From Azolla caroliniana (taxonomy: Eukaryota; Polypodiophyta), in contig JBHGNT010000017.1 in the NCBI GenBank assembly GCA_043228905.1, forward strand, positions 17,794,001 through 17,858,000: DNA of 64,000 bases. Direction: 5' to 3'. Below, in pieces: positions 51,539-62,380 of this stretch (the first letter of the stretch is position 1; each line of letters starts with the position of its first letter). Under the pieces are notes generated by a model that was given only the letters and a program-made list of their open reading frames with translations, searched no databases and was not told where the DNA came from. A program made the position numbers and the translations under genes.

Positions 51539-53780
51539 CTAGTACTTCTCCTTCAACTTTTCGAACGTCGCCCATGTTCCTCTATGACCTGTCCAAGCAC
51601 TCTCGTGGAATTCGGTCATCAGCGTCTCTTGCTCTTCTTTTTTCACCACCACTCGACGTGGTATTCCTGTCCTTCTTTTTGGATGTCGCCAAAGGAATCC
51701 TCCCTTCAAGAAGTATCGGTAAGCTTTCTTCCGGATTCGTACGGCCTCCTCCTTTGTCAACGAAGCATCTGCCGTCAATGTTCTTAGGAATCTATCGATC
51801 AGTAACCACTCTCCTTCGTACTCGTTCTCGTTGAAGGCGTGGAGGGTTTGCGTGTTCTGGTCTTTCGCCGATAATCGAGCCATCTTGAAGAAGTCGAGGG
51901 CGACATCTTCATCTTCCCAAACCATGTCACTTCCATTTTCAAATCTTGCCCTCGACAACATGTCAGCCATGGCGTTCTTCTTCCCTGCAATGTGACGGAT
52001 CTCTGGGTTTAAAGACTTGATGTAGGCGATCCACCTTAGCATAGCAAGATTTGGGGTCGCACATCCCGAGACCATTCCGAGAATGGGGAGACAATCTGTC
52101 TCTATTATCACTTCCGACTCGATCAGGTAATCTTTGTCCGTCTTCACTGCCGACACAATACCCCAAAGTTCCCGCTTGACTTGGGCATATCTTTGTTGCC
52201 GTTCGCTGAGAATCTTTGCTCCAAACCGGACGACATATCTCGCATTATCTTCTCCTTCTTGATTGATGACCCACCCGATTCTGGTTGGGCTCGTATCTAC
52301 GGTCACATAAATCGGCTTCCCTTCGGCATAGTCGGCCTTCCTTAGTGTCGGAGCTTCAAGAAGTAGTTTCTTCAATCTTCGCATCGCATTTGTGTGCTCG
52401 TCTCGCCATTCAAACTTCATTCTTTTCTTTAGTAGTCCATATAACGGTTCAGCGACATGAGCGTAGTGCGGAATCCAGATATGATAAAATGCGCATGCTG
52501 AACCTTCTAACCTTCGTTTGATTTTCGCATTCTTCTTTCATGTCTTGGATCGCGTTCACTTTGTATGGCGAAGGTTTCCAGCCGTATGCCCCACATAAGT
52601 GACCTACCACCAAGATCTCTGGTTGCCCAAATGCGGATTTTTCTCCTGAAAATGTCAAATTCGCATCTTCGAGCCTTTGAAGCACCTTCTCACAATCTTT
52701 CATATGATCCACAACGAACTTTCTACAACCTTCCTTATCTTTCGATTCATCTTTCTCCTCATCCGAACATCCTTTTATCGGAATATCATCCAAGAATGAC
52801 ATCGTGATGTCCGGGATGCAATCCTTCAAGACTTTATTCATAGCATTCACCATATGAGCCACCAAGTTTGTTGCGCCTTGGGGTAAGGTACACATCCACA
52901 CAAGCCCGATCGGAGTCCTCATGGTTGTAATGTCCCGACTGTTGATCGCCAATTGGAATTGGTCATATTCGGAGTAGAGATCGCCAATGGAGTAGATGGA
53001 CCGGCCCGCAAACGCTTCAGCAAATTCGTCCACGCTCGGACCGATTCTGGCATTTCGAATTGTCACCTTGTTGACGGGTTGAAGATCTTTGATGAATCGC
53101 AATGATCCATTCTTCTTCGGCACTGTGAACCACCTATTGGAATAAGGAGCATTCGACGGTTCTAGAATTCCCATACTCACCTTCTCCTTTAAGAGCTCGA
53201 TCAGCTTCGGAAAGTGTGCTCTCGGAACCGATATCGGTTTCAAATTCCAAGGCACATGAGGCACCGTGAAGATCACCATCGGCTCTATAACCTTTGGGTC
53301 GGCACATCCGATTTCTCGTGGGAAGAATGCAAAAGCCTTCCCGTATCTCGCAAGCATATTGTGAAACATTCGTTCTTCTTCAGGGAGAAGGAAATCCTCC
53401 TTTCCAACTCGTAGCTTCCCCTTTGTCTCTTTGGTGAAGACATGACCTATCGTCTTCGGATCTCTTAAGCTTGGATCGTTAGCGACTTCCTTCATCTTTT
53501 GCCAGCTTTCTTCCGGTAGCGGAACCACAACTGGCTTGATCTTCTTATCCATCGTTTTATATTTCGTGTTGATGTCAGCTTCCTTCATCGAGATGCCACG
53601 ACGGTATTCATCGATGATAGTGTACATGTTGATGGAGTTAACCGAAATCACGCGTTGGCCGTGAAGATAGCTCAAGTCCACGACGTCCTTGATTTCGCCG
53701 ATGGTGTCGTTAAATGAGGCTTCTTCCATAATATGAGTCACGAACTCTCCTTCTTCTATTATGTTTTCTTCTTTCAGCAT
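51539..53780 (-). pseudogene. G2b reverse transcriptase and RNase H
   Basis: Minus strand. A 443-codon open part (53780-52449) carries the N-terminal extension, NAPYSNRWFTVPKKNGSLRF, YSIGDLYSEYDQFQL, TLPQGATNLVAHMVNAMNK and an intact FLDD box (MSFLDDIPIKGC). One frame change follows, then RNase H with YVTVDTSPTRIGWVINQEGE and ETDCLPILGMVSG, and the integrase zinc-domain start (FHESAWTGHRGTWATF). Phe replaces the Tyr of the usual YxDD. The right edge is cut by the C3 LTR at 53805. Confidence 0.85.
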
Positions 53781-53804
53781 CTTCTCGAATTCTTGTATCC
53801 GACG

Positions 53805-54244
53805 TGTTAAGTAATTAGGTAATTAACTAGGGTTAATTAGAGACTAATTATATGGTTACGTTAAGCAACGGAAGATTAGTATGATATGCGCGTGAGAGTG
53901 TGTGAGAGGAAGAGAGAGAGAGAGGAAGTTACACTTGAACACAAAGATAAATGGGGGATGATTGACTATATTGAAAAGTGTCATCAACGATCCAAAAATA
54001 CCCACAATGAGGTATATATACAACCCATGTGCAAAGGTGCACATGTGTGGGTAGAACATAGGTACTTATGTGTAAGTCCTACATTAAATGTACTAAGGAA
54101 TGGAGGATCTAGAATATCCCACTTAAGTACAAGGTCCTATTTAAAGGCTTAAAGTCAACACATTAACTAGATTAGATCTAGGTAACTACTAAGTTACATG
54201 TGTTGACTAGCTAGATTAAACTAGTTGAGCTTGATATCTCAACA
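53805..54244 (-). repeat. C3 3' LTR (element orientation)
   Basis: 440 bp. Element-sense start is TGTTGAGATATC. A GA microsatellite lies at 53908-53925. The PPT GAGCTTGAGGGGGCG abuts it at 54245-54259. Confidence 0.9.
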
Positions 54245-57126
54245 CGCCCCCTCAAGCTCAAGTGTGAGTCGTCCAACGTCCGGTTTAGCTTCCTTCGGCT
54301 TCGTCGGCATCGGTGCGGCTTGCGGCTTTCTTCGCGTCTTCGCGGCTTCGTTGCGCGGTTCTCCGCGGCTTTGTTGAGCGGCTTTCTTCGCGTATTCGCG
54401 GCTTTCTTCTCCCCCTCAAGCCTATGATGAAGGCTTGGATCCTCAGGCTCTTGTTCGGCCACTACCTTCATCGTGAAGGCATAGTGATGGGCCATATACT
54501 CGTTGTAGGTGTAACGAGTGATTTGGGTCTTCGCTCGTGATGAGCGGCGGAGTTTCTCGTTTGTTGATGTGAGCACCTTCTTTACTCCGGGTGTCCTCAT
54601 GATGGGTACACCGAACTCACTGTGTAGTGAGCGAGCCGAATCATCCGAATCACGGTCGTCGGGGTGGACCTTGAATTCGTATTCGGGCTTCTTACCTTTG
54701 CCTTTGTTCGGTGTCGGACTTGGCCGCGACGTGTTTTCATCGCGTGGAGGCTCTTGTGGGCCAATTAGCTCAGTAGAGCTTGGATTGTCCTTCGGTGGAG
54801 GACTTGGCCGAGTTTCGTCGTCCGAGTTGGCGTTCAACTCTTCCTCGATCGGATCCGATGGAGTCGCATCGGGCTTATACCAAGATGCCAATTCGTCGAA
54901 AACGACGTCGCGACTTATCCGCACCGCTCGGGTCGAAGGGTTGAAGCATTTGTACACCTTTCTCGCGGACAAGTATCTTATGAGGATACATTCTTCCGAC
55001 TTCGCGTCGGGCTTCTCTCGACTTTTGTTCGGGATGCGTACATTCGCAATGCTTCCGAACACCTTGAGGTGCGAGAGGATGGGCTTCCTTCCAACGAAGA
55101 TCTCGTATGGAGTAAGCTCATGCACACTATTTGTGGTGCATCGATTCATGAGATAGACCGCCGTGGATGCCGCTTCCGCCCAATAGAAGTTCAACATGTG
55201 CTTCTCACGCATCATGGCACGTGCTACCTCGAGTATTTGCCGATTCTTTCTCTCGGCTACTCCGTTTTGTTGGGGAGTGTGTTGGCATGAGAATTCTCTA
55301 CGAATGCCTTCACCTTGGAGGTAAGAGGTGAACTCGTCGGAGAAGTACTCCTTTCCTCCGTCCGATCGTAGGCATCGAATGTGCCGACCGGTTTCTTTCT
55401 CCACTTGGCTTTTGAGCCTTTGAAAGTGGGAGAGCACTTTGCTCTTCTTCTTCATCGGGTATATCCACGCGTAGTGCAAGTGGTCATCGATGAAGGTGAC
55501 GTAGTAGCGGCATCCACCGAGCGTTGGCATTTGACCCGGTCCCCATACATCCGAGTGTATGACGTCGAGGAGGCCTTTGCTTGTGGAGCTCTCCTTCGGG
55601 AATGGGAGTCGATGTTGTTTGCCGAGTTGGCATGCTTCACACACTCGGTCGACTCGTTTCGATTCGAAGGCCGGGAGTCCGATTATGACTCCCTTTGACT
55701 GCATTCCGCGAAGCCGTTGGAGGTTTACGTGGCCAATTCGCTTGTGCCACAACTCGATGTTTGTCTCGGTCTTGAGACCTTTGGCGTACATAGCTGATTT
55801 TACCTCGTTTGAGTGGAGGATGAACAAGCGACCGTCTCTCCGTCCCTTGGCTATGAGTCGGCCGTCTTTCTCGATGAAGCAACCTTCATTGTTGAAGCGA
55901 ACTTGCATGCCTTGCTCCACGATTTGGCCGACCGAGACCAAATTCTTTGTTATTGTGGGCACGTGCAAGACATTCTTGATGCAATTTTGCTCGCCTTCTT
56001 TCCCGAATGGGACATCGCCGATGTGCCGAATGGGATGCGGAGTGTCGTCTCCGGTCTCTATGTAGCCGGGTCGATCCGGCGTTCGCAAGTCGCGAAACCA
56101 CTCTTGGTGCGACGTCATGTGGTGCGAGGCACCGGAGTCTACGAACCACGCGTGTTCAGAGTTGGAGGTGCTTGCGGAGTTTGCGGGATCGGAGGCCATC
56201 ATAGAGTTCGCTCTATGCCTCATCACGAAGAGTCCACCGTAGTCCGCGTTCGCGGCGTAATTTGTGAGTTGTCGGCTTGTTGAGGCTGACTCGCTTCGTC
56301 TTTTTCGACACTCCTCTTCGCGATGGCTGATTTTGCCGCAGTAGTTGCACTTAGGTGGCATCGTTCGCCGACCTTGTTCGGCGTGGAAGCTCCCCCTTCT
56401 TGTGAAGGTTCCTCGATGGCTTCCGTTTCCTTGCCAAAATTGTGAATTCCCTTCGTGGGATAGGTCGAATTGACCTCTTCCGCGTCGACCTCGTCTATGG
56501 GCACCATCCGTATCGGAGAAGAGCATTTGTCCTTCCGATGTGTTGGTCTTTGGTTGAACGTGGTTTTCTTCGACCAATAGCATTGATTGGAGGTTGAAGA
56601 ACAAGGGAGGGGTATCTCTCGCCAAGATTGCCGTTCTCAACGGGTTGAATCGTTGTGCGAGGCCGCCCAAGCATACTTGCACCATCTCGTCCTCGTCGAT
56701 GTTGACGTTGATGGAGCCAAGAGAGTCGCAAATGCTCTTGATCTTGGCGGTGTAGTCCGTCACGGACATTTCTTTTTGTCGTATGTTGTTCAACTCTTGC
56801 CGGAGTTAAAGCTTGCGTGTGGATGTGTCTGCGGCGAAAATCTTCTTGAGATTTTCCCACGCCTCTTTGGGCGTCTTGGCGTCACAAATGTGGCTAAGCA
56901 TGTGGTCGTTTACACATGTTGCCAAGCAATACATTACCCGACTCGCGCCTTGCTCCCATGTTGGGTAGTTGGCGTGCGTGGTTTCGGGTTTGTTTTCTTG
57001 TGCGCTGTTGATGTAGCTCCAATACCCTTGGCCGACAAGGTATTGATTCATCTTGTACTCCCAAGATGAATAGTTGCTTCGGTCTAGCTTTTCGCTAGGG
57101 AGTGAGCTTCCCATTTGTTTGTTCAT
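54211..57126 (-). pseudogene. C3 gag-protease-integrase polyprotein
   Basis: Starts at 57126 (MNKQMGSSLPSEKLDRSNYS). One TAA stop at about 56807 follows TSTRKL, where C2 has Gln. The rest is a single open frame of 860 codons. Zinc knuckle CNYCGKISHREEEC, protease FVDSGASHHMTS (intact DSG), integrase HHCC ending CEACQLGKQH, then HSDVWGP, LRSDGGKEY and GVAERKNR (D-D-E intact), and hinge with LRRSSRAKTQITRYTYNEYM. After AEQEPED the frame passes into Arg/Lys-rich repeat text and stops in the LTR. The RT and RNase H blocks that should follow are deleted. Apart from one nonsense codon the remaining enzymes look sound. Confidence 0.85.
54294..54420 (-). repeat. GC-rich imperfect tandem repeat replacing C3 RT
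   Basis: Plus-strand units of type GCGGCTTTCTTCGCG(T/A) recur four or more times. A second PPT-like CTTGAGGGGGAG (minus strand, about 54409-54420) bounds it on the gag-pol side. Confidence 0.6.
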
Positions 57127-57290
57127 GTTGATTGTTGTGTCTTCCGTTTTGTTTTTCTTCTCTTGGTCGCGTACACGTCCTTCGTAGCGGCACTATGGTA
57201 GCGGATAACGAATAGCTGGGATTTGTCGTCGGCGTCTCGAACACACAATCACGAATAAGCGGTGGGCTTAGTGGATTTCCTAAACCACGC

Positions 57291-57302
57291 GCTCTGATAC
57301 CA
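57291..57302 (-). other. C3 primer-binding site (tRNA-iMet)
   Basis: Minus-strand TGGTATCAGAGC directly after the 5' LTR. Confidence 0.85.
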
Positions 57303-57744
57303 TGTTAAGTAATTAGGTAATTAACTAGGGTTAATTAGAGACTAATTATATCATTACGTTAAGCAGCAGAAGGTTAGTATGATATGCGCGTGAGAGTGTG
57401 TGAGAGGAAGAGAGAGAGAGAGAGGAAGTTACACTTGAACACAAAGATAAATGGGGGATGATTGACTATATTGAAAAGTGTCATCAACGATCCAAAAATA
57501 CCCACAATGAGGTATATATACAACCCATGTGCAAAGGTGCACATGTGTGGGTAGAACATAGGTACTTATGTGTAAGTCCTACATTAAATGTACTAAGGAG
57601 TGGAGGATCTAGAATATCTCACTTAAGTACAAGGTCCTATTTAAAGGCTTAAGGTCAACACATTAACTAGATTCGATCTAGGTAACTACTAAGTTACATG
57701 TGTTGACTAGCTAGATTAAACTAGTTGAGCTTGATATCTCAACA
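57303..57744 (-). repeat. C3 5' LTR (element orientation)
   Basis: 442 bp, partner of 53805-54244, with about nine substitutions and a 2-bp GA indel by eye. Confidence 0.9.
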
Positions 57745-57895
57745 CAACGCTTGTCCTTCTTGTCGGGTAGTACTAGTTTACATGCACCACTAGGTGTGAC
57801 ACATGTTGCTTCTCCTCGCAATCCACGCACTCTTCTTACTTGTGGGGTCTTGTGATTGCTTGGACTATTTGTGCCCCATGCTTCAATAGTCCGCT

Positions 57896-58630
57896 CTAAA
57901 AATCCGAGGATTCGCCTCCGAGACTATCTCGATTCCTTTCATGATTGGCTTGCACCGTTAGGAATTGGACCGATCTTTGGTTGTCAAGACTCTTTATTTG
58001 TGTGAAGGCTGCTCCATTATCGAACACTTTGGTCTCCATCCGAGATGATGTGATATACGGTTGCCCTAGGATGACAGGATGCGACACCGATTCTTGTACG
58101 AAGAAGTGTTGATCCATCTCCACATCCCCGATCGTGACTTTGACATTGGGACAAGCTCCGTACAAGTCCTCCGTAGACTTTGTTGCCATGCGAATCTTCC
58201 ATCCGTGGTTTGTATTGATTGGCCATCTTCCTTTTTTGTAGAAGTCGGTTGACATGAGGTTGATCTCCAAGCCGTGGTCAATCAAAGCTACCATGGTCTC
58301 TTTCTTCTCCCCGATCTTCACCGGCATCTCCGTTGTCGCTTGTGCCCAATGAGGTCGAGTATAGTGGCTATCCACCATATCTTCATCGACTTCATCTCTT
58401 GCCATCGTTATAGCATTCGTTTTTGCTTTTTGCGGCTTCTCTTCTTCCTCGTCTGATTGTTGTCTTTTTCTCTTTACAAGGTCCACGATCGTGTCATGGA
58501 ATTCCTTCTTCGTAATGCCAAGCAATTCCCTCAAGGACAAAGTCACGTGGCTATCAAGAACTTGTTCTTCGAGAATCTTCTTTAGGTCCGTCGTCTGCTC
58601 TATGTCCGACCTTAACTTATAGGTAGGCAT
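57896..58630 (-). CDS. G2b protease region (retropepsin-like, DHG motif)
   Basis: 244 open codons on the minus strand. The N-terminal helix reads LSLRELLGITKKEFHDTIVD, a Lys/Glu-rich linker follows, then ALIDHGLEINLMSTDFYKKG, QHFFVQESVSHPVILGQPYI and METKVFDNGAAF. It aligns end to end with the G2a protease. The catalytic D-T/S-G is D-H-G in both copies, so this is a family trait, not a random hit. It sits 150 bases beyond C3, which split it from the RT. Confidence 0.7.
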   Translation of the reverse strand: MPTYKLRSDIEQTTDLKKILEEQVLDSHVTLSLRELLGITKKEFHDTIVDLVKRKRQQSDEEEEKPQKAKTNAITMARDEVDEDMVDSHYTRPHWAQATTEMPVKIGEKKETMVALIDHGLEINLMSTDFYKKGRWPINTNHGWKIRMATKSTEDLYGACPNVKVTIGDVEMDQHFFVQESVSHPVILGQPYITSSRMETKVFDNGAAFTQIKSLDNQRSVQFLTVQANHERNRDSLGGESSDF

Positions 58631-58795
58631 AGTCCTTGTCCTCCGAGCGGGGTCTTTGACTAACCTTCACGGGCCGAATCGTTTCTTCAACTCATATGCT
58701 CGGCTCCCCTTTTCGGCTTGATTCTCGTTCCTCCGTTTGTAAAGGTTGACTCGTCTCTGCATTGTCCTTCTTTTTCGCGCATAAACATATAAACA

Positions 58796-58812
58796 TATAC
58801 ATACACATGCAT

Positions 58813-58847
<35 letters not shown>

Positions 58848-58972
58848 ACAAACAACATATCTATGAAACCATATAAATACACATGCATATAAGCATACAT
58901 ACAAGCACACATAAGTTTACAACTACATATTTACATACCTACACACAAGCATGCATATATAGCTGACAACAA
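58796..58972. repeat. CA/TA-rich low-complexity tract
   Basis: ACATACATGCATA-type repeats with a (CA)n core at 58818-58846. The G2b gag signal ends here. Confidence 0.75.
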
Positions 58973-59157
58973 TTGAAAAATGAGAAATATACTGTCATTG
59001 GTATGTCACAACATGAAGGAGAAAATACAGAGATCGCTCATATTTACATGAGGAAAAATTTCCTCTTTGTAAAGGCCAATATCTAGCTGTTGGGCTAACT
59101 AGCTGTTGGTGCTAATTAGCCGTTGGGCTAGCAGTTATAACTTTTAATCATTCAACA
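58973..59157 (-). repeat. C4 3' LTR
   Basis: 185 bp. It contains a GGGCTAACTAGC-type duplication (59092-59130) that is shorter in the other LTR. Confidence 0.8.
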
Positions 59158-59253
59158 CTGCCCCTCAAGCTGGGCGAAAAATATCCACTAAGCCCATCTT
59201 GTCACACAATCTAGTAAAACTTACTGGCCCAAGTCCCTTTGTAAGACAATCTG

Positions 59254-60602
59254 CTACTTGATGATAACATGACTCAATTTTAATATTCCATTATCAAGCT
59301 TCTCCTTGATAAAGAATCTGTCGATTTCGATGTGCTTGGTCCTATCATGTGGTACTGGATTGTTGGCAATGCTAATTGTTGACTTATTGTCACACCACAT
59401 CATCATCTGATTTTTTTTATTCACCTTTAGTTCTACTAAGAGAGTTCTCAACCATAACATCTCTGCAACTCCTACAACAATAGCTCTATACTCTGCTTCC
59501 ACTGTTGACCTTGCTACTACTGATTGTTTCTTACTCTTCCAAGAGATCAGATTGCCCCCAACAAACATGCAATATCCTGATGTGGATTTCCTATCATCAG
59601 CACAACTAGCCCAATCAGAATCACAATAGCCCTCAATGTTAAAATGACCATGTTTTCTAAAGATCAATCCCTTCCCCGAGGCACCTTTGAGATATCTCAG
59701 AATATGGTACACTGCATCCATATGATCTTTCCTCGGATCATGCATGTAGCGACTTACCACGCTTACTGCAAATGAAATATGTAGAATATCTAGACGGGTA
59801 TGAGTCAAATAAATTAGCCTACCTACCAATCTTTGATACCTTTCACGATCAACTTTCTCTCTTGCAAGTTCAGCTAGCTTGATCTTTTGGTCAATTGGAG
59901 AAGCTATGGGCCTACAACCCAACATTCCAGTTTCTGTGAGAAGATCTAATACATATTTTCGCTGAGATAGAACAACTCCTTCTGCTCCACAAGCTACCTC
60001 AATTCCAAGAAAGTATCGTAGTAATCCTAGATCCTTCACGTCAAACTCTTTACCCAATTTCACCTTCAGTTGCACAATTTCTCCTTCATAGTTACTTGTG
60101 ATAATTATATCATCCACATACACAGCAAGTAATGTATTATGCTCCTTGTGTTGTTGAAAAAACATTGTATGGTCTGCATTCGTTTGTTAGTATCCCATAC
60201 CCACCATAGCCCTTCTTAACATGTCGAACCAAGCTCGAGGAGATTTCTTTAATCCATAAAGCGACTTCCTTAGTCTACAAACCTTACCTACTATTTGAAT
60301 TGTGCCAAAACCTAGGGGGACATCCTTGTACACTTCCTCTATCAACTCTCCATGAAGGAATGCATTTTTTACATCTAATTGATGTAATTTTAAAACCTTA
60401 TTCACTACTAAGGAAACAACATTCTAACAGTGCTCATCTTCGCTACAGGTGCAAAAGTCTCATCGTAGTCAATGCCATATGTCCGTCTATATCCTTTAGC
60501 CACCAATCGTGCCTTGTATTGATTTATTTTTCCCTTTGGGGTCAATTTTATTGTAAACACCCATTTGCACCCAATCGCCTTCTTTCCTGGTGGTAGTGAC
60601 AT
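59254..60602 (-). pseudogene. C4 reverse transcriptase and RNase H
   Basis: Minus strand. RT starts [20 protein letters not shown] (60600), then [20 protein letters not shown], a frame change, LDVKNAFLHGELIEEVY, and CRLRKSLYGLKKSPRAWFD. After a stop it continues NTLLAVYVDDIIITSNYEGE (YVDD intact) and LGLLRYFLGIEVA. RNase H has CDSDWASCADDRKSTSGYCM and RSTVEAEYRAI. The last 303 codons are open. This type is common among plant copia elements. Two to three frame breaks make it inactive. Confidence 0.85.
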
Positions 60603-61347
60603 AATCTCCCAAGTTTTGTTATGCTCAAGAGCTTGGAGTTATTATTGCATGGTTGCTTTCCATTTTGGATCTTCTTTAGCAACCTACCAACACTTGGGTA
60701 AAGTGACAGAGTCTAATGATGCAATGAATGCTTTATGTGTAGCTGATATGTTAGAATAAGAGATAAACTGAGCAATATCATGAGGAAAAGCATAACGATA
60801 AGGAGGGACTCCTACATTACTACGAGAGGTCCTCCTAACCTCTATAGGAAAAGGAGAGGAAATCATATCACCTGCGATTTCTGGGTTTGGGAGTTCATAG
60901 GTATTTCAAATGTCGAGGCAAGTCGGGACATGGATCTTGATGGCACAAGTGGCACTGAAGACGTGTTCATATTTCCTTCTTTTTGCCTCCTCTTCCTTGT
61001 ATACACCTTTAGCTCCCCCTCAGCTTGAGTCCCAACACATATAGGTTCCTCGTCTTACGCTCACTTGTTTCTCAACTAATGTAGGGATCAACAAAGGAAT
61101 TGGTCCTATTTTTAGCCACCTCTCACCATTATCTCCTTCCCCCATATTTTTAGTCTCAATTAAGTCATGAAAGGGTGAAGTTACCTCTTGTTTATAATAT
61201 GGCTCTGACTCTATTTAATAAACATCCGTACTCACAAATAATCTCTTCTCTACTAGAATCCAACAAACATAGCCTTTTTGTGTGGTAGAGTATCCCACAA
61301 ATACACATTTCACAACTCTAGGATCAAGTTTTCCTACATATGGTCTA

Positions 61348-62380
61348 CTATCCTTTACAAAACACACATCCAAACACCTTCAAAGGAAGGATTCCAAAGT
61401 TATTGCCTTTCAACAACTCACATGGAGACTTCCACTCCAATACTCTAGAGGGCATCCTATTGATCAATGCAACAACCGTCAAAATTGCCTGTCCCCACAA
61501 CTGCTTTGGGACATTCATAGAAATCATTGTGCTTCTTGCTACCTCTAGAAGATGTCTATTCTTCCTCTCTGCAACTCCATTTTGTTCTGGTGTATATGAG
61601 CATGTAGTTTGATGTTGTATTCCTTGATCTGAGAGGTATGCCCTAAATGTGATGTTAGCATACTCTATTCCATTATCAAACCTCAACACTTTTACTGCTA
61701 CACTATATTGAGTTTGAACTACTCTATGAAAATCTTTAAAACAAGCAAATACTTCATAGTTTCTTTTTACTCATCAAATATAACCAAGTCACAAGAGAGA
61801 ATCAGTCAATGAAAGAGACAAGATATCGATATCCATTAATAGAACTTGTGGAACATGGTCCCCAAACATAAGAGTGTATTACATCAAATGCATGGGAACT
61901 CCTATGACCTGAACTAGCATATGAGCTTTTAGTAAGCTTACCAAATTCACATGCATCACAAACAAGTTTTATTTTATTAGCCTTTTCAAAAAGGTGTGGA
62001 TACACTCGACTCAAAACGCCATAAGAGGTATGTCCCATATGTTGGTGGTAAAGTATCAACAACTCCTAATAACTCATTTTAGATACCCTTACATTTGTTC
62101 CCTCTACCATACATGTTAATGCTGAATCCAACCCTTCACAATCCAAATACCATAGTCCACTATGCCATGTGCCAATCCCAAGTCTCCGACCTATCCCTTT
62201 CTCTTGGAATATCACCTTGGGAATATCAAAAGAAACAACACATTTTAGTTGGTGTATGATAGAACTTATTGATAATAGGTTTACTGGGAAAGGAGTATGC
62301 AACACATTAGACAATGCTAATACTTGTGGCCGAATAAGCATAGGTGGCAATGGTACATGTTGACATGAATGAAGTATCAT
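61348..62380 (-). pseudogene. C4 integrase region
   Basis: Minus strand. A pre-integrase stretch (LSNVLHTPFPVNLLSISSII) leads to the zinc domain YHQHMGHTSYGVLSRVYPHL ... CDACEFGK. The first catalytic block reads HSYVWGP where copia has SDVWGP, so the Asp is changed to Tyr. The second block is LRFDNGIEYA and the Glu block is NGVAERKNRHLL. The frame ends near LKVFGCVFCKG with stops. The protease D-S-G block that should precede the pre-integrase stretch is missing, apparently deleted near 62390. Confidence 0.8.

Larger units (their letters stand above)
53805..57744 (-). mobile_element. C3, Ty1/copia element lacking reverse transcriptase, nested in G2b
   Basis: LTRs 53805-54244 and 57303-57744 (TGTTAAG...CTCAACA on the plus strand) are about 98% alike by eye. 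Flanks CGACG (53800-53804) and CAACG (57745-57749) form a 5-bp target duplication with one change. The interior on the minus strand has PBS, gag, protease, integrase and hinge, then a short GC-rich stretch and the PPT. RT and RNase H are absent, so it cannot be autonomous. Confidence 0.85.
49299..58795 (-). mobile_element. G2b, Ty3/gypsy element of the G2 family, inserted in C2 and interrupted by C3
   Basis: On the minus strand, protease (57896-58630), RT-RNase H, integrase and PPT, then a 1.1-kb 3' LTR (49299-50398). Protein and PPT match G2a along the whole pol. The left flank CCGT (49295-49298) fits the xCGT target of G2a and N1. C3 (53805-57744) splits it between protease and RT. The gag and 5' LTR are not found; the signal is lost in a CA-rich tract at 58796. 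Confidence 0.8.

Noticed and set aside
58818-58846. CA repeat as a possible CRISPR or satellite array
   Set aside because: Plain dinucleotide microsatellite with no spacer structure.
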